From NCBI RefSeq assembly GCF_000772045.1, contig NZ_CP009754.1, positions 1,798,001 through 1,862,000 on the forward strand: a DNA stretch of 64,000 nucleotides, read 5' to 3'. Positions 17,493 to 25,659 of this stretch are shown here, in pieces (positions within the stretch are counted from its first letter, which is position 1; every line of letters starts with the position of its first letter). Source of the DNA: Streptomyces sp. CCM_MD2014 (GTDB lineage: Bacteria; Actinomycetota; Actinomycetes; Streptomycetales; Streptomycetaceae). The position numbers were made by a program, and so were the translations under genes. Under the pieces are notes generated by a model. The model was given only the letters and a program-made list of their open reading frames with translations, did no database searches and had not been told where the DNA came from.

Positions 17493-17583
17493 GCTCGGGC
17501 CGGCCACAAGGCACCGCTGCCTGGAGTCGGCCTGATCCGAACGACACCCTCTAGCCCGCCGCGACGACGAAGGACTCCCACCC

Positions 17584-18570
17584 ATGAACACACCCGAGAC
17601 GACCGCGCCCCGGACCACCGCACCCGAGAACGTCCGTCGCGTCGCCTGCGTCGGCGCCGGGGTCATCGGCGGCGGCTGGGTCGCGCACTTCCTGGCACGC
17701 GGCTACGACGTGACCGCCTGGGACCCCGCGCCCGACGCCGGGCGCAAGCTGCGCCGTCTGGTGGACGCGGCCTGGCCGGCGCTCACCTCGCTCGGTCTCG
17801 CCGAGGGCGCCTCGGCCGATCGGCTGACCGTGACCGACACCCTCGAACAGGCCGTGGCCGACGCCGAGTTCGTGCAGGAAAGCGCACCCGAGAAGCTCGA
17901 TCTCAAGCGGGACCTGCTGGCCCGCCTGGACGCGGCGACACCGCCCGGCGTGGTCATCGCCTCCTCCACCTCCGGCTATCCGATGACGGACATGCAGACG
18001 TCGGCCGCGGACCCGTCGCGCCTGGTCGTCGGGCACCCGTTCAACCCGCCCTACCTCATCCCGCTCGTCGAGGTGGTCGGCGGCGAGCGCACCGACGCGG
18101 AGGCGGTGGCCTGGGCCGCCCGCTTCTACGAGGTGGCGGGCAAGTCCGTCATCACGATGGACAACGAGGTGCCGGGCTTCATAGCGAACCGCCTCCAGGA
18201 GGCCCTGTGGCGGGAGGCACTGCACATGGTCGCGTCCGGCGAGGCGACGGTCCGCGACATCGACCTGTCGATCACCGAGGGCCCCGGGCTGCGCTGGGCG
18301 GTGATGGGGCCGATGCTGACGTTCGCGCTCGCGGGCGGCGAGGGCGGCATGGCGCACATGCTGGACCACTTCGGCCCGTCCCTGAAGTCGCCGTGGACGC
18401 GCCTGGAAGCACCGGAGCTGGACAAGGAGTTGTACGACGCCGTGGTGGCGGGGTGCGACGAGGCGGCGGACGGCCGGTCCATCGCGGACCTGGTGGCCGA
18501 ACGCGACCGGGGCGTCATCGACGTACTGCGCGCCACCGGCCGCCTCGGCCGCGAAGGGGGTGCCCGATGA
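17584..18570 (+). CDS. cdhA: L-carnitine 3-dehydrogenase (3-hydroxyacyl-CoA dehydrogenase superfamily)
   Basis: 328 residues from ATG 17584. The N-terminal Rossmann fold has the NAD signature GAGVIGGGWVAHFLARG and an acid (AWDPAP) typical of NAD preference. The family centre is seen as QESAPEKLDLKRDLL, ASSTSGYPMTDM and GHPFNPPYLIPLVEVVGG, followed by the all-helical C-terminal domain (GFIANRLQEALWREAL, EGPGLRWAVMGP). The length fits stand-alone carnitine dehydrogenases, which oxidise L-carnitine to 3-dehydrocarnitine with NAD. It is followed immediately (ATGA overlap) by the thioesterase gene. A simple 3-hydroxybutyryl-CoA dehydrogenase is the alternative, made unlikely by BKACE and thioesterase neighbours. 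Confidence 0.87.
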   Translation: MNTPETTAPRTTAPENVRRVACVGAGVIGGGWVAHFLARGYDVTAWDPAPDAGRKLRRLVDAAWPALTSLGLAEGASADRLTVTDTLEQAVADAEFVQESAPEKLDLKRDLLARLDAATPPGVVIASSTSGYPMTDMQTSAADPSRLVVGHPFNPPYLIPLVEVVGGERTDAEAVAWAARFYEVAGKSVITMDNEVPGFIANRLQEALWREALHMVASGEATVRDIDLSITEGPGLRWAVMGPMLTFALAGGEGGMAHMLDHFGPSLKSPWTRLEAPELDKELYDAVVAGCDEAADGRSIADLVAERDRGVIDVLRATGRLGREGGAR

Positions 18571-19046
18571 CGACGCTCCCGCTGTTCCGCAGCACCGTCC
18601 GCGCGGAGTGGATCGACTACAACGGCCACATGAGCGAGGCCTTCTACGTCCTCGTCTTCGGCCACGCCACCGACGCGCTGATGATCGAGACGGGCCTGGA
18701 CTCCGGCTACCGCGAGTCCACGGGCTGCTCCCTCTACACGGTGGAGTCCCACATCCGCTATCTCCGGGACGTCCCCGAGGGCGCCCATCTCGCCGTCCGC
18801 ACGCGCGTGTTGGGCGCGGCGGCCCGCAAGGCGCGGTTCGTGCACGAGATGTACGTGGTGTCCGCACCGGGGTCGGATCCGGCGCCCGGCGCGGCCCCGG
18901 TGGCGACGACCGAACTGCTCGCGGTCCACGTCGACCGGCACGCGGGCCGGGCCGCCGAGTTCCCGGAGCCGGTCCGGCGCCGCTTCACGGAGCTGACCGA
19001 GCCGGCCCCGGAATGGGCCGGCCGCTCCATCGCCGCCGTGGTCTGA
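18567..19046 (+). CDS. Hotdog-fold acyl-CoA thioesterase, probable betainyl-CoA thioesterase
   Basis: 159 residues from ATG 18567, overlapping the carnitine dehydrogenase stop by four bases. The 4HBT/hotdog signature is clear: WIDYNGHMSEAFYVLVFGHATD, with the active-site region D-Y-N-G-H-M, then YTVESHIRYL and a strand-rich C-terminal half (TRVLGAAARKARFVHEMYVV). In the carnitine route this enzyme hydrolyses betainyl-CoA to glycine betaine and CoA (CdhB role). Operon position supports this; the fold alone would permit other acyl-CoAs. It is the last gene of the unit. The following 427 bases hold only gene relics. Confidence 0.83.
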   Translation: MTTLPLFRSTVRAEWIDYNGHMSEAFYVLVFGHATDALMIETGLDSGYRESTGCSLYTVESHIRYLRDVPEGAHLAVRTRVLGAAARKARFVHEMYVVSAPGSDPAPGAAPVATTELLAVHVDRHAGRAAEFPEPVRRRFTELTEPAPEWAGRSIAAVV

Positions 19047-19109
19047 CGCGCGCCGGGGCCGGGCCTCGTGCCTGGCCCCGGCGCCGCGAGGTCGTCGGAC
19101 ACGGGCCGG

Positions 19110-19450
19110 TTCAGGAGCGTGCCGCGCGGACGCCGAGCGCGGTGACGGCCGCGGCCGGGGCCACGGAGGCCGGGACGCGCAGGGCGCGGGTGCGCCACGG
19201 CGGAGCCGGACGGGCCGGGGCGGCGTTCACGGCACCGTCGGACGTGGCGCGAGGCCGGAAGTTCGACGCGTCCTGCGCGTACAGGCCGAGTGAGCCGGTG
19301 CCGAAGCCGACCTCGCCGCCGACCGCCTTGCGCGGGGCGCGTCCGGTCTTCCGACGTCGATGGTCTGCCGGGCACGCGGTGGTCCGGCGGCCCCGGGGCG
19401 GTCTTGACGGGTACGTCGCGCGTCGCCTTGGCCATCGGGTGCCGGATCTC
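19110..19450 (-). pseudogene. Gene relics, one resembling the N-terminus of an FAD-linked oxidase
   Basis: The gap 19047-19473 holds no intact gene. On the minus strand around 19250-19340 one frame reads GGEVGFGTGSLGLYAQDASN, which resembles the beginning of D-lactate/glycolate dehydrogenase-type FAD-binding proteins (G-x-V-x-F-x-x-G-S-x-x-LYaxDxSN). About 30 codons upstream in another frame an ATG-led segment (MAKATRDVPVKTAPGPPD) is broken off. No continuation of the oxidase is present. I read this as decayed sequence with frame shifts, not as a functional gene. Confidence 0.3.
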
Positions 19451-19473
19451 CTCGGCGTGGTGCGGGGGCTGGG

Positions 19474-20649
19474 TCAGGACGGTCGCGTGCCATGGACGCG
19501 GTAGGGCTCCGCGTCGGCCCACTTGACGTCGAGACCGAGTCCCGGCCGGCCGGTGTCGGGGCGCAGGGCGCCGCCCTCGGGCGACAGGGTGCCGTCGAAC
19601 AGCAGGTGCTCGACGCGCAGGTGGTCGTGGAAGTACTCCAGGTGCCGCAGTCGGCGCACGGCGCAGAAGGCGTGGGCGGAGACCGCCGGGGCGCAGTGCG
19701 CGGACAGGTCGAGGTGCCGGACGGCCGAGAGTCCGGCGATCTCCAGTACGCCGGTGATGCCGCCGCAGCGGGTGACGTCGGCCTGGAGGCAGTCGACGGC
19801 CGGGCCGGCGGGGCCCTCGGTGAGGTTGGCGAAGTCCTGGGCGGTGAAGGCGTACTCCCCCGCGGTGATCTCCAGCCGCGCCGGTCCCCGCTCGCGCAGC
19901 ATCCGCAGCCCTTCCAGGTCCGCGGAGCTGACGGGTTCCTCGAACCAGCGCACGTCCCACTCGTCGTGGAACCGCCGCGCCCAGTACAGGGCGTCCTTGC
20001 GGCCGAGGGCGCCGTTGGCGTCGGTGAACAGTTCCGGTGCGGTGCCGATCGCCTCGCGTACGGCGGTGAGGCGTTCGGCGTCGTGCTCGGGCCGGCGCGA
20101 GGTCTTCAGCTTCACGCGGGGGATGCCCTGGGCGACCCAGCCGGTGAGCTGGTCGGTGAGCCGGTCCAGGGAGTAGTTGGTGAAGCCGCCGCTGCCGTAG
20201 ACGGGCACCCGGTCGTGGTGGGCGGGCAGCAGGTGGACCAGGGGCAGGTCCAGCAGCCGTGCCTTGAGGTCCCACAGCGCCACGTCGACGGCGGACAGGG
20301 CCATCGCCCCGGCGCCGGGACGGCCCGCGTTGCGCATCCGCGCGGCCATCCGACGGCTCAGCGCCGCCGGCGAGGCCACGCTCGCGCCCTCGATCACCGG
20401 GGCCAGCTTCGACTGCGCGAACACGGCGGACGAGACGTCGCCGTACGTGTAGCCGATGCCGGTCCGGCCGCCGGCGTGCACCCGGACCAGGACGAGCGTC
20501 GTGGAGTCCCACTCCAGAGTGCCGTCCTCCTCCTTGCCGTCGGGGCCGTCGGTGGGCACCTCGAAGGCGTGCACGTCGACCGCCTCGACCGTGCACGCGT
20601 CCAACGGCGTGGAGCCGCCCGCCTGTGACGGTGCCGAGCCGCCGCGCAT
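19474..20649 (-). CDS. Enolase-superfamily enzyme (mandelate racemase / muconate lactonizing type)
   Basis: 391 residues from ATG 20649. The capping domain (DVHAFEVPTD, GIGYTYGDVS) is followed by the barrel with the expected acid/base and metal residues: VKLKTSR (K-x-K), FTDANGAL (metal Asp), WFEEPVSS (metal Glu), ITAGEYAF (metal Glu) and, toward the end, SAHCAPAVSAHAF. The family abstracts an alpha proton from carboxylate substrates, most often sugar acids or amino-acid derivatives, causing dehydration or epimerisation. The substrate cannot be told from sequence. Its ATG overlaps the stop of the truncated thiamine-enzyme relic just upstream. No transporter or sugar-acid pathway gene is beside it. 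Confidence 0.87.
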   Translation of the reverse strand: MRGGSAPSQAGGSTPLDACTVEAVDVHAFEVPTDGPDGKEEDGTLEWDSTTLVLVRVHAGGRTGIGYTYGDVSSAVFAQSKLAPVIEGASVASPAALSRRMAARMRNAGRPGAGAMALSAVDVALWDLKARLLDLPLVHLLPAHHDRVPVYGSGGFTNYSLDRLTDQLTGWVAQGIPRVKLKTSRRPEHDAERLTAVREAIGTAPELFTDANGALGRKDALYWARRFHDEWDVRWFEEPVSSADLEGLRMLRERGPARLEITAGEYAFTAQDFANLTEGPAGPAVDCLQADVTRCGGITGVLEIAGLSAVRHLDLSAHCAPAVSAHAFCAVRRLRHLEYFHDHLRVEHLLFDGTLSPEGGALRPDTGRPGLGLDVKWADAEPYRVHGTRPS

Positions 20650-20828
20650 CAGCGGCGTCCCGGGAGGTGCGCGGCGTACTCGGTGCGCTGCCGGCGTACG
20701 CCCTGGGCGGCGATGCCGACGCGCTCCGCACCGAGCAGTCCGTCGATGCCGTCACCCGGACAGCCGTACACCCGCTTGACGCCCCACTCGGCCAGACGCT
20801 GGAGGACGACGTCGGGGACTGGGGTCAT
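20649..20828 (-). pseudogene. Truncated thiamine-pyrophosphate enzyme (pyruvate oxidase-like) N-terminus
   Basis: About 59 codons from ATG 20828 read MTPVPDVVLQRLAEWGVKRV then Y-G-C-P-G-D-G-I-D-G-L-L-G, the classic first helix-strand of ThDP-dependent PoxB-like enzymes, normally about 580 residues. After residue 38 the family pattern stops and the frame ends at 20649 with RQRTEYAAHLPGR, perhaps the extreme C-terminus of the same gene after an internal deletion. The TGA overlaps the ATG of the enolase-superfamily gene (TGATG), so the relic may still act as a translated leader. The 221 bases to its left (20829-21049) hold nothing recognisable. Confidence 0.6.
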
Positions 20829-21049
20829 GGGGCTCTCCAGGGCAGGCGGGTAGAACACTCATGGAGTGCCTTCCCCGAGCGCGGGCAAACCGGACGGCGG
20901 TCACTCATTGGGTCGAGTCCGGCACACGTCGGCCGGGGTACGGCCTCCGGCCGGCGCGGCGAGCGCCACGGTCCGTCCGTGCCGGGGCGCTCCCGGTCCC
21001 GTCCCGGCCGGTCGGGCGTCGGGTTGACGGTGCGCACCCCGAGCGCCCG

Positions 21050-22924
21050 TCACACCACCGGCAGCGGTTCGGCCGGTCCGTGCGGGTCGCCGGGGCCGGC
21101 CTCCGGGGCCCGGTGTCCGGCGGGCGTGTCGGTGCTCTCGCCGAGGAAGCCGCCCGACTGGTGCTGCCACAGCCGGGCGTAGGCGCCGTCCGTCGCGAGC
21201 AGCTTCTCGTGACTGCCCTGCTCGACGACGCTGCCGCGGTCGAGGACGACGAGGCGGTCCATTCCGGCGACGGTGCTCAGCCGGTGGGCGACCACCAGGG
21301 CCGTACGTCCGTCCATCAGCCGCCACAGGGCGTCCTGGACGAGGATCTCGCTCTCCGAGTCCAGCGCGCTGGTCGCCTCGTCGAGCAGGAGGATCGGGGC
21401 GTCGCGCAGGATGGCCCGGGCGAGGGCGACGCGCTGGCGCTGGCCGCCCGACAGTTTCACGCCCCGCTCCCCCACCAGCGTGGCGAAGCCGTCGGGCAAC
21501 TGGTGGGCGAACTCGCTGACGTGGGCGGCCGCGGCGGCCGCGTGGATCTCCGCGTCGGTGGCGCCGGGCCGGGCGAAGGCGATGTTGTCCCGCAGGCTGC
21601 GGTGGAACATGGCGGGTTCCTGCGGGACGTAGGCGATCAGTGAGCGCAGGTCGGTCTGGCGCAGCCGGCTGATGTCCTGGCCGCCGATCAGGATGCGGCC
21701 GCGGTCGACGTCCGACATCCGCAGCAGGAGCCGGGTGAGCGTGGTCTTGCCGCCTCCGGACCTGCCGACGAGGCCGATCCGCGCACCCGCGGGCACGTCC
21801 AGGTCGAGTCCCCGGAAGATCGGCTCGGCGCCCGCGTGGGCGAACGTGACCGCCTCGAAGCGGACGCCGGTGTCCTTGGGCGCGAGCGGCTCGGGCTCGT
21901 CGGCGTCCAGCACCGTGGGCGGGTCGAGGAGCAGCTCCGTGAACTGCGCGGCCTCGGTCATCGAGCTCTCCAGCCGCCGGTAGATCTGGTTGAACTCGAA
22001 CATGATCTGGGTGGCGTTCGAGTAGTAGGTGAAGGCGACGACGACCTCCTCCACACCCTGGCCCGGGCCGCCGAGGGCGAGGGCGACCACCAGCCCCAGC
22101 ACGTTGGTCAGGACGGACATGGGGGCGATCAGGGTGTCGACGCGGAGGTTGCCGTAGTCCCACGACTTCAGCGTGAGGCGCCGGGACTCCGCGACCCGGC
22201 TGCGGTGTTCGGCCCCTTCCCGGCGTTCGGCCGCGAACGCCCGGACGGTCTCCATGTTCATGAGGCTGTCGGCGACATGGCCGGAGACCCGGGCGATCGC
22301 CGCCTCCCGGTCGTTGACCAGCCGTTGCCTGCGCCGGATCAGCGGGGTCGCGGCCGCGACGGTCAGCGCGATCATCACGAGCAGGCCGACGACCAGCATC
22401 GGTTCGTAGCTCCACAGCACCACGGCCCCGAACAGCAGGGGGACGAGGCTGCCCACGATGCGGTACGTCAGCGTGTCGACGAAGTCCTCGAAGCGCTTGC
22501 CGTAGCTGAGCACCCGTTTGGTCAGGGAACCGGCGAAGTTGTCGTGGAAGAACGCGGCGTCCTTGGCGAGGAGTTCGTCCATCCCGCTCACGTAGAGGTG
22601 CTCCATGCCGAGGGCCTCGACGCGGTTCAGGCAGTGCTGTCCGATCCGCCAGACGGCCTCGGCGAGCAGCAGCGTCACACCGAAGCCCAGCACGTACGGC
22701 AGTGCCGGGCCGAGGGCGAGTCCGCCGCCGTCGGCCGCCTGCCCGGCCAACTTGGCGATCAGCAGCGGCGCGACGTAGCGGATGCCGATGTTGCCGACGG
22801 CCGGCAGCAGCAGCGCGGGCAGGGCGAGTCGTCGTTGTCGCAGCAGTTCCCGGCCGTAGTGGCGCAGCGCCAGGACGACCGCGCTCCTGCCCGGTGCCGG
22901 CCCTCGCGTGTCTGTGGTCCCCAT
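21050..22924 (-). CDS. ABC exporter half-transporter (fused permease and ATPase)
   Basis: 624 residues from ATG 22924, with GGGAG four bases upstream; earlier in-frame codons lack family similarity. Residues about 30-330 are the six-helix exporter domain, with FFHDNFAGSLTKRV and FTYYSNATQIMFEFNQIYRR as coupling-helix regions. The nucleotide-binding domain has Walker A GRSGGGKTT, Q-loop YVPQEPAMF, signature LSGGQRQRVALARA, Walker B ILLLDEATSALDSES and switch AHRLSTV. It works as a dimer exporting lipids, peptides or drugs. No partner half is adjacent, so a homodimer is likely. The divergent neighbour is the GntR gene 164 bases away. The substrate is unknown. Confidence 0.9.
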   Translation of the reverse strand: MGTTDTRGPAPGRSAVVLALRHYGRELLRQRRLALPALLLPAVGNIGIRYVAPLLIAKLAGQAADGGGLALGPALPYVLGFGVTLLLAEAVWRIGQHCLNRVEALGMEHLYVSGMDELLAKDAAFFHDNFAGSLTKRVLSYGKRFEDFVDTLTYRIVGSLVPLLFGAVVLWSYEPMLVVGLLVMIALTVAAATPLIRRRQRLVNDREAAIARVSGHVADSLMNMETVRAFAAERREGAEHRSRVAESRRLTLKSWDYGNLRVDTLIAPMSVLTNVLGLVVALALGGPGQGVEEVVVAFTYYSNATQIMFEFNQIYRRLESSMTEAAQFTELLLDPPTVLDADEPEPLAPKDTGVRFEAVTFAHAGAEPIFRGLDLDVPAGARIGLVGRSGGGKTTLTRLLLRMSDVDRGRILIGGQDISRLRQTDLRSLIAYVPQEPAMFHRSLRDNIAFARPGATDAEIHAAAAAAHVSEFAHQLPDGFATLVGERGVKLSGGQRQRVALARAILRDAPILLLDEATSALDSESEILVQDALWRLMDGRTALVVAHRLSTVAGMDRLVVLDRGSVVEQGSHEKLLATDGAYARLWQHQSGGFLGESTDTPAGHRAPEAGPGDPHGPAEPLPVV

Positions 22925-23038
22925 CACACTCCCGGTGGTTCGGAAGTCGGAAGTCTCCCGTCGGACCAGGGGCGCAGTCCAGGCACTTACCGCGGACCGT
23001 CGATAACCGGACACTGTGCGGCCCGCCTTGGGCGCAAC

Positions 23039-23050
23039 GTGACATTGTAT
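23039..23050 (+). promoter_or_regulatory. Candidate GntR operator copy 1 (GTGACATTGTAT), upstream of the GntR gene
   Basis: GTGACATTGTA lies about 40 bases before the GntR start codon. The same core occurs, inverted, upstream of the hydroxyproline operon at 28672-28683 (GTGACATTGCA on the minus strand). A core shared by regulator and target promoters is what an autoregulated FadR-type factor would produce. Two sites are too few for proof. Confidence 0.4.
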
Positions 23051-23088
23051 GGTGAGGCGCCATTGGCCGGCCGGACGCAGGAGCACGG

Positions 23089-23757
23089 ATGCCGCATCTC
23101 AAGTCCCGGGCGATCGCCGTCCAGACCCATCTGCGCGACCAGGTCGCCGACGCGCTCCGGGCCGCCCTCATCGCCGGCGATCTGCGCCCCGGTGTCGTCT
23201 ACTCCGCCCCCTCCCTGGCCGCCGAACTCGGCGTCTCCGCCACTCCGGTGCGCGAGGCCATGCTGGACCTGGCCAGGGAGGGTCTGGTGGAGGCGGTGCG
23301 CAACAAGGGGTTTCGCATCACGGAGATGACCGAGCGGGACCTGGACGAGTTCACCGAACTGCGGACCCTGATCGAGGTTCCCACCGTGGGACGCGTCGCC
23401 GCGACCGCGACCGTCGAGGAACTGGAGGCCCTCCGGCCGCTGGCGCGGCAGATCGTCACCGCGGCCCGGGAGCACGACGTCCTCGAGTACCTCGAAGCCG
23501 ACCACCGCTTCCACCTCGCGCTGCTGGGCCTGGCCGGCAACCGGCATCTCGTGGAGGTGGTCGCCGACCTGCGCAAGCGTTCCCGCCTGTTCGGGCTGGG
23601 CAGCCTCAACGAGTCGGGGCGGCTGGTCGCTTCGGCCCAGGAGCACGTCGACCTGCTGGACCTGATGGTGGCCGGCCGCGGCGCCGAGGCCGAGGAGTGC
23701 ATGCGCCGCCATCTCGCGCACGTCCGCACGCTGTGGGCGGACGGCACCGCACCGTAG
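23089..23757 (+). CDS. GntR regulator, FadR/FCD subfamily, probable regulator of the hydroxyproline operon
   Basis: 222 residues from ATG 23089 with GGAG six bases upstream. The N-terminal winged helix (LRPGVVYSAPSLAAELGVSA, TPVREAMLDLAREGLVEAV) is followed by an FCD effector domain with its usual metal ligands: Asp and His in EADHRFHLALL, His in SAQEHVDLLDLM, His in RRHLAHVRTLW. FCD regulators sense small carboxylates or amino-acid derivatives. Its stop abuts the stop of the epimerase gene (one base between them), so it converges on the hydroxyproline operon. Control of that operon is inferred from position and from the shared GTGACATTG motif. Confidence 0.88.
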   Translation: MPHLKSRAIAVQTHLRDQVADALRAALIAGDLRPGVVYSAPSLAAELGVSATPVREAMLDLAREGLVEAVRNKGFRITEMTERDLDEFTELRTLIEVPTVGRVAATATVEELEALRPLARQIVTAAREHDVLEYLEADHRFHLALLGLAGNRHLVEVVADLRKRSRLFGLGSLNESGRLVASAQEHVDLLDLMVAGRGAEAEECMRRHLAHVRTLWADGTAP

Positions 23758-23758
23758 C

Positions 23759-24760
23759 TCAGAGGGTGAACCCGGCCGGGTAGGGGTCCGCGGGGTCGAG
23801 CAGGTACTGCGCGGTGCCGGTGATCCAGGCGCGGCCGGTGACGGCAGGCAGGACGGCCGGGCGGTCGCCGACGGTCGTCTCGCCGAGGATCCGGCCGACG
23901 AACCGGGAGCCGATGAACGACTCGTTGACGAAGTCACGGCCGGCCGGCAGCAGGCCGCGGGCGTGCAACTGCGCCATCCGGGCGCTGGTGCCCGTGCCGC
24001 AGGGCGACCTGTCGAACCATCCCGGATGGATCGCCATGGCGTGCCGTGAGTGCTCCGCGGTGGATCCGGGGGCCTCGAGGTAGACGTGGTGGCACACGTC
24101 GATCTCCGGATTCTCCGGGTGGGACACCGGGTTCTGCTTGTTGATCGCGTCCATGACGGCCAGTCCCGCGTCGAGCAGCCGCTGTTTGTGCGCCCGTTCG
24201 AAGGGGATGCCGAGGTCGTCGGTGCGGACGAAGGCGTAGAAGTTGCCGCCGTAGGCGATGTCGTAGCGCACCTGTCCGTGGCCGGGGACGTCGACGACCT
24301 GGTCGAGTGCGTGGCAGTACGACGCCACGTTCTCCAGGGTGACCGACTCGGCGTGGCCGTCGCGTACCCTCACCCGGGCCGTGACGAGTCCGGCGGGTGT
24401 GTCGAGCCGTACCAGGGTCTCCGGTTCGGCCACCTCCACCATGCCGGTCTCGACGAGGACCGTGGCGACACCGATGGTCCCGTGCCCGCACATCGGCAGG
24501 CAGCCGGAGACCTCGATGAAGAGCACGCCGTAGTCGGCGTCCGGACGGGTGGGCGGTTGCAGGATCGCCCCGGACATCGAGGCGTGCCCGCGTGGTTCGC
24601 ACATGAGCAGGGTGCGCAGGTGGTCGCGTTCCGCGACGAAGCGCTGCCGCCGCTCGGACATCGTCGCGCCGGGCAGGACGCCCACCCCGCCGGTGATCAC
24701 GCGGGTGGGCATGCCCTCGGTGTGCGAGTCGACGGCGTGGTAGCAGACCGTCGAGCGCAT
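23759..24760 (-). CDS. Proline racemase superfamily, probable 4-hydroxyproline 2-epimerase
   Basis: 333 residues from ATG 24760. The two catalytic half-sites are visible: a Cys in GCLPMCGHGTIG and a second Cys in RSPCGTGTSARMAQ. Cys at both positions fits proline racemases and hydroxyproline epimerases and argues against trans-3-hydroxyproline dehydratases, which have Thr at the second site. The start DSHTEGMPTRVI is family-typical. The enzyme would turn trans-4-hydroxy-L-proline into cis-4-hydroxy-D-proline, substrate of the dehydrogenase encoded in the same operon. Last gene of the minus-strand operon; it starts two bases after the DHDPS-family stop codon (24763). Confidence 0.88.
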   Translation of the reverse strand: MRSTVCYHAVDSHTEGMPTRVITGGVGVLPGATMSERRQRFVAERDHLRTLLMCEPRGHASMSGAILQPPTRPDADYGVLFIEVSGCLPMCGHGTIGVATVLVETGMVEVAEPETLVRLDTPAGLVTARVRVRDGHAESVTLENVASYCHALDQVVDVPGHGQVRYDIAYGGNFYAFVRTDDLGIPFERAHKQRLLDAGLAVMDAINKQNPVSHPENPEIDVCHHVYLEAPGSTAEHSRHAMAIHPGWFDRSPCGTGTSARMAQLHARGLLPAGRDFVNESFIGSRFVGRILGETTVGDRPAVLPAVTGRAWITGTAQYLLDPADPYPAGFTL

Positions 24761-24762
24761 CC

Positions 24763-25659
24763 TCAGTTCACCCCCGCGTCGATCAGGGCCTGGGTGGCGG
24801 CGCGTACGACGGCCTCCGTCTGAGGAGCCAGCGGCTGCCGCGGCGGGCGGCACGCACCACCGCGGCGGCCGGTCATCTCCTGGCCGAGCTTGACGGCTTG
24901 GACGAACTCCGTCTTGCTGTCCCACCGCAGCACCGGGTGCAGCCGGCGGTAGAGCGGCAGTGCCGTCTCCAGGTCGCCCGCGACCGACGCCTCGTACAGG
25001 GCGAGGCAGGCCCGGGGGAAGACCTGCGGGTACCCGGCGACCCAGCCCTTGGCGCCGGCCAGCGCGACCTCCAGCACGGTGTCGTCGGTGCCGATCATGA
25101 GGTCGAGGCCGGGTGCCAGCTCGGCGATCTCGTAGCACCGCCGGACGTCGCCGGAGAACTCCTTGACGCCGACGATGAACCCTTCGGCGTGCAGCTTGGC
25201 CAGCAGGTCGGGGCGCAGGTCCACCTTGGTGTCGACGGGGTTGTTGTACGCCGTGACGGGCAGGCCCACCGAGGCCACCGTCTCGAAGTGCTCCAGCACG
25301 GCCCGGTCGTCGGCGCGGTAGGTGTTGGGCGGCAGGCACATCACCGCCTGGCAGCCCGCGTCCTTGGCGAACTGCGCGTGCCGCCTGGCCTCCCCGCCGC
25401 CGTAGGCGCCGACGCCGGGCATGACGGTGAACCCGGGGGGCGCGTGGGCGACGGCGGTCTCGACGACGCGGTCGCGCTCCTCGTACGTGAGGGTCTGGTA
25501 CTCGCCGAGCGACCCGTTGGGCGCGACGCCGTGCATCCCCTGCTCGGCGAGGTGGGCGACGCTCTCCCCGTAGGCGCCGAAGTCGACCGAGAGATCGTCG
25601 TGGAACGGCAGGCTGGTCGCGACGATGACGCCGTGCCAGGGCTTGCGGGTCTCGCTCAT
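24763..25659 (-). CDS. DHDPS/NAL-family lyase, probable 1-pyrroline-4-hydroxy-2-carboxylate deaminase
   Basis: 298 residues from ATG 25659, which overlaps the stop of the preceding gene (ATGA). DHDPS-superfamily features are present: NGSLGEYQTLTYEER (the G-S-x-G-E region), Tyr in TAYNNPVDTK and the Schiff-base Lys in IVGVKEFSGD. In hydroxyproline breakdown the enzyme removes water and ammonia from 1-pyrroline-4-hydroxy-2-carboxylate to give 2-oxoglutarate semialdehyde. The operon, not active-site detail, fixes the substrate. The next step, a semialdehyde dehydrogenase, is not encoded in the window. Confidence 0.85.
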   Translation of the reverse strand: MSETRKPWHGVIVATSLPFHDDLSVDFGAYGESVAHLAEQGMHGVAPNGSLGEYQTLTYEERDRVVETAVAHAPPGFTVMPGVGAYGGGEARRHAQFAKDAGCQAVMCLPPNTYRADDRAVLEHFETVASVGLPVTAYNNPVDTKVDLRPDLLAKLHAEGFIVGVKEFSGDVRRCYEIAELAPGLDLMIGTDDTVLEVALAGAKGWVAGYPQVFPRACLALYEASVAGDLETALPLYRRLHPVLRWDSKTEFVQAVKLGQEMTGRRGGACRPPRQPLAPQTEAVVRAATQALIDAGVN

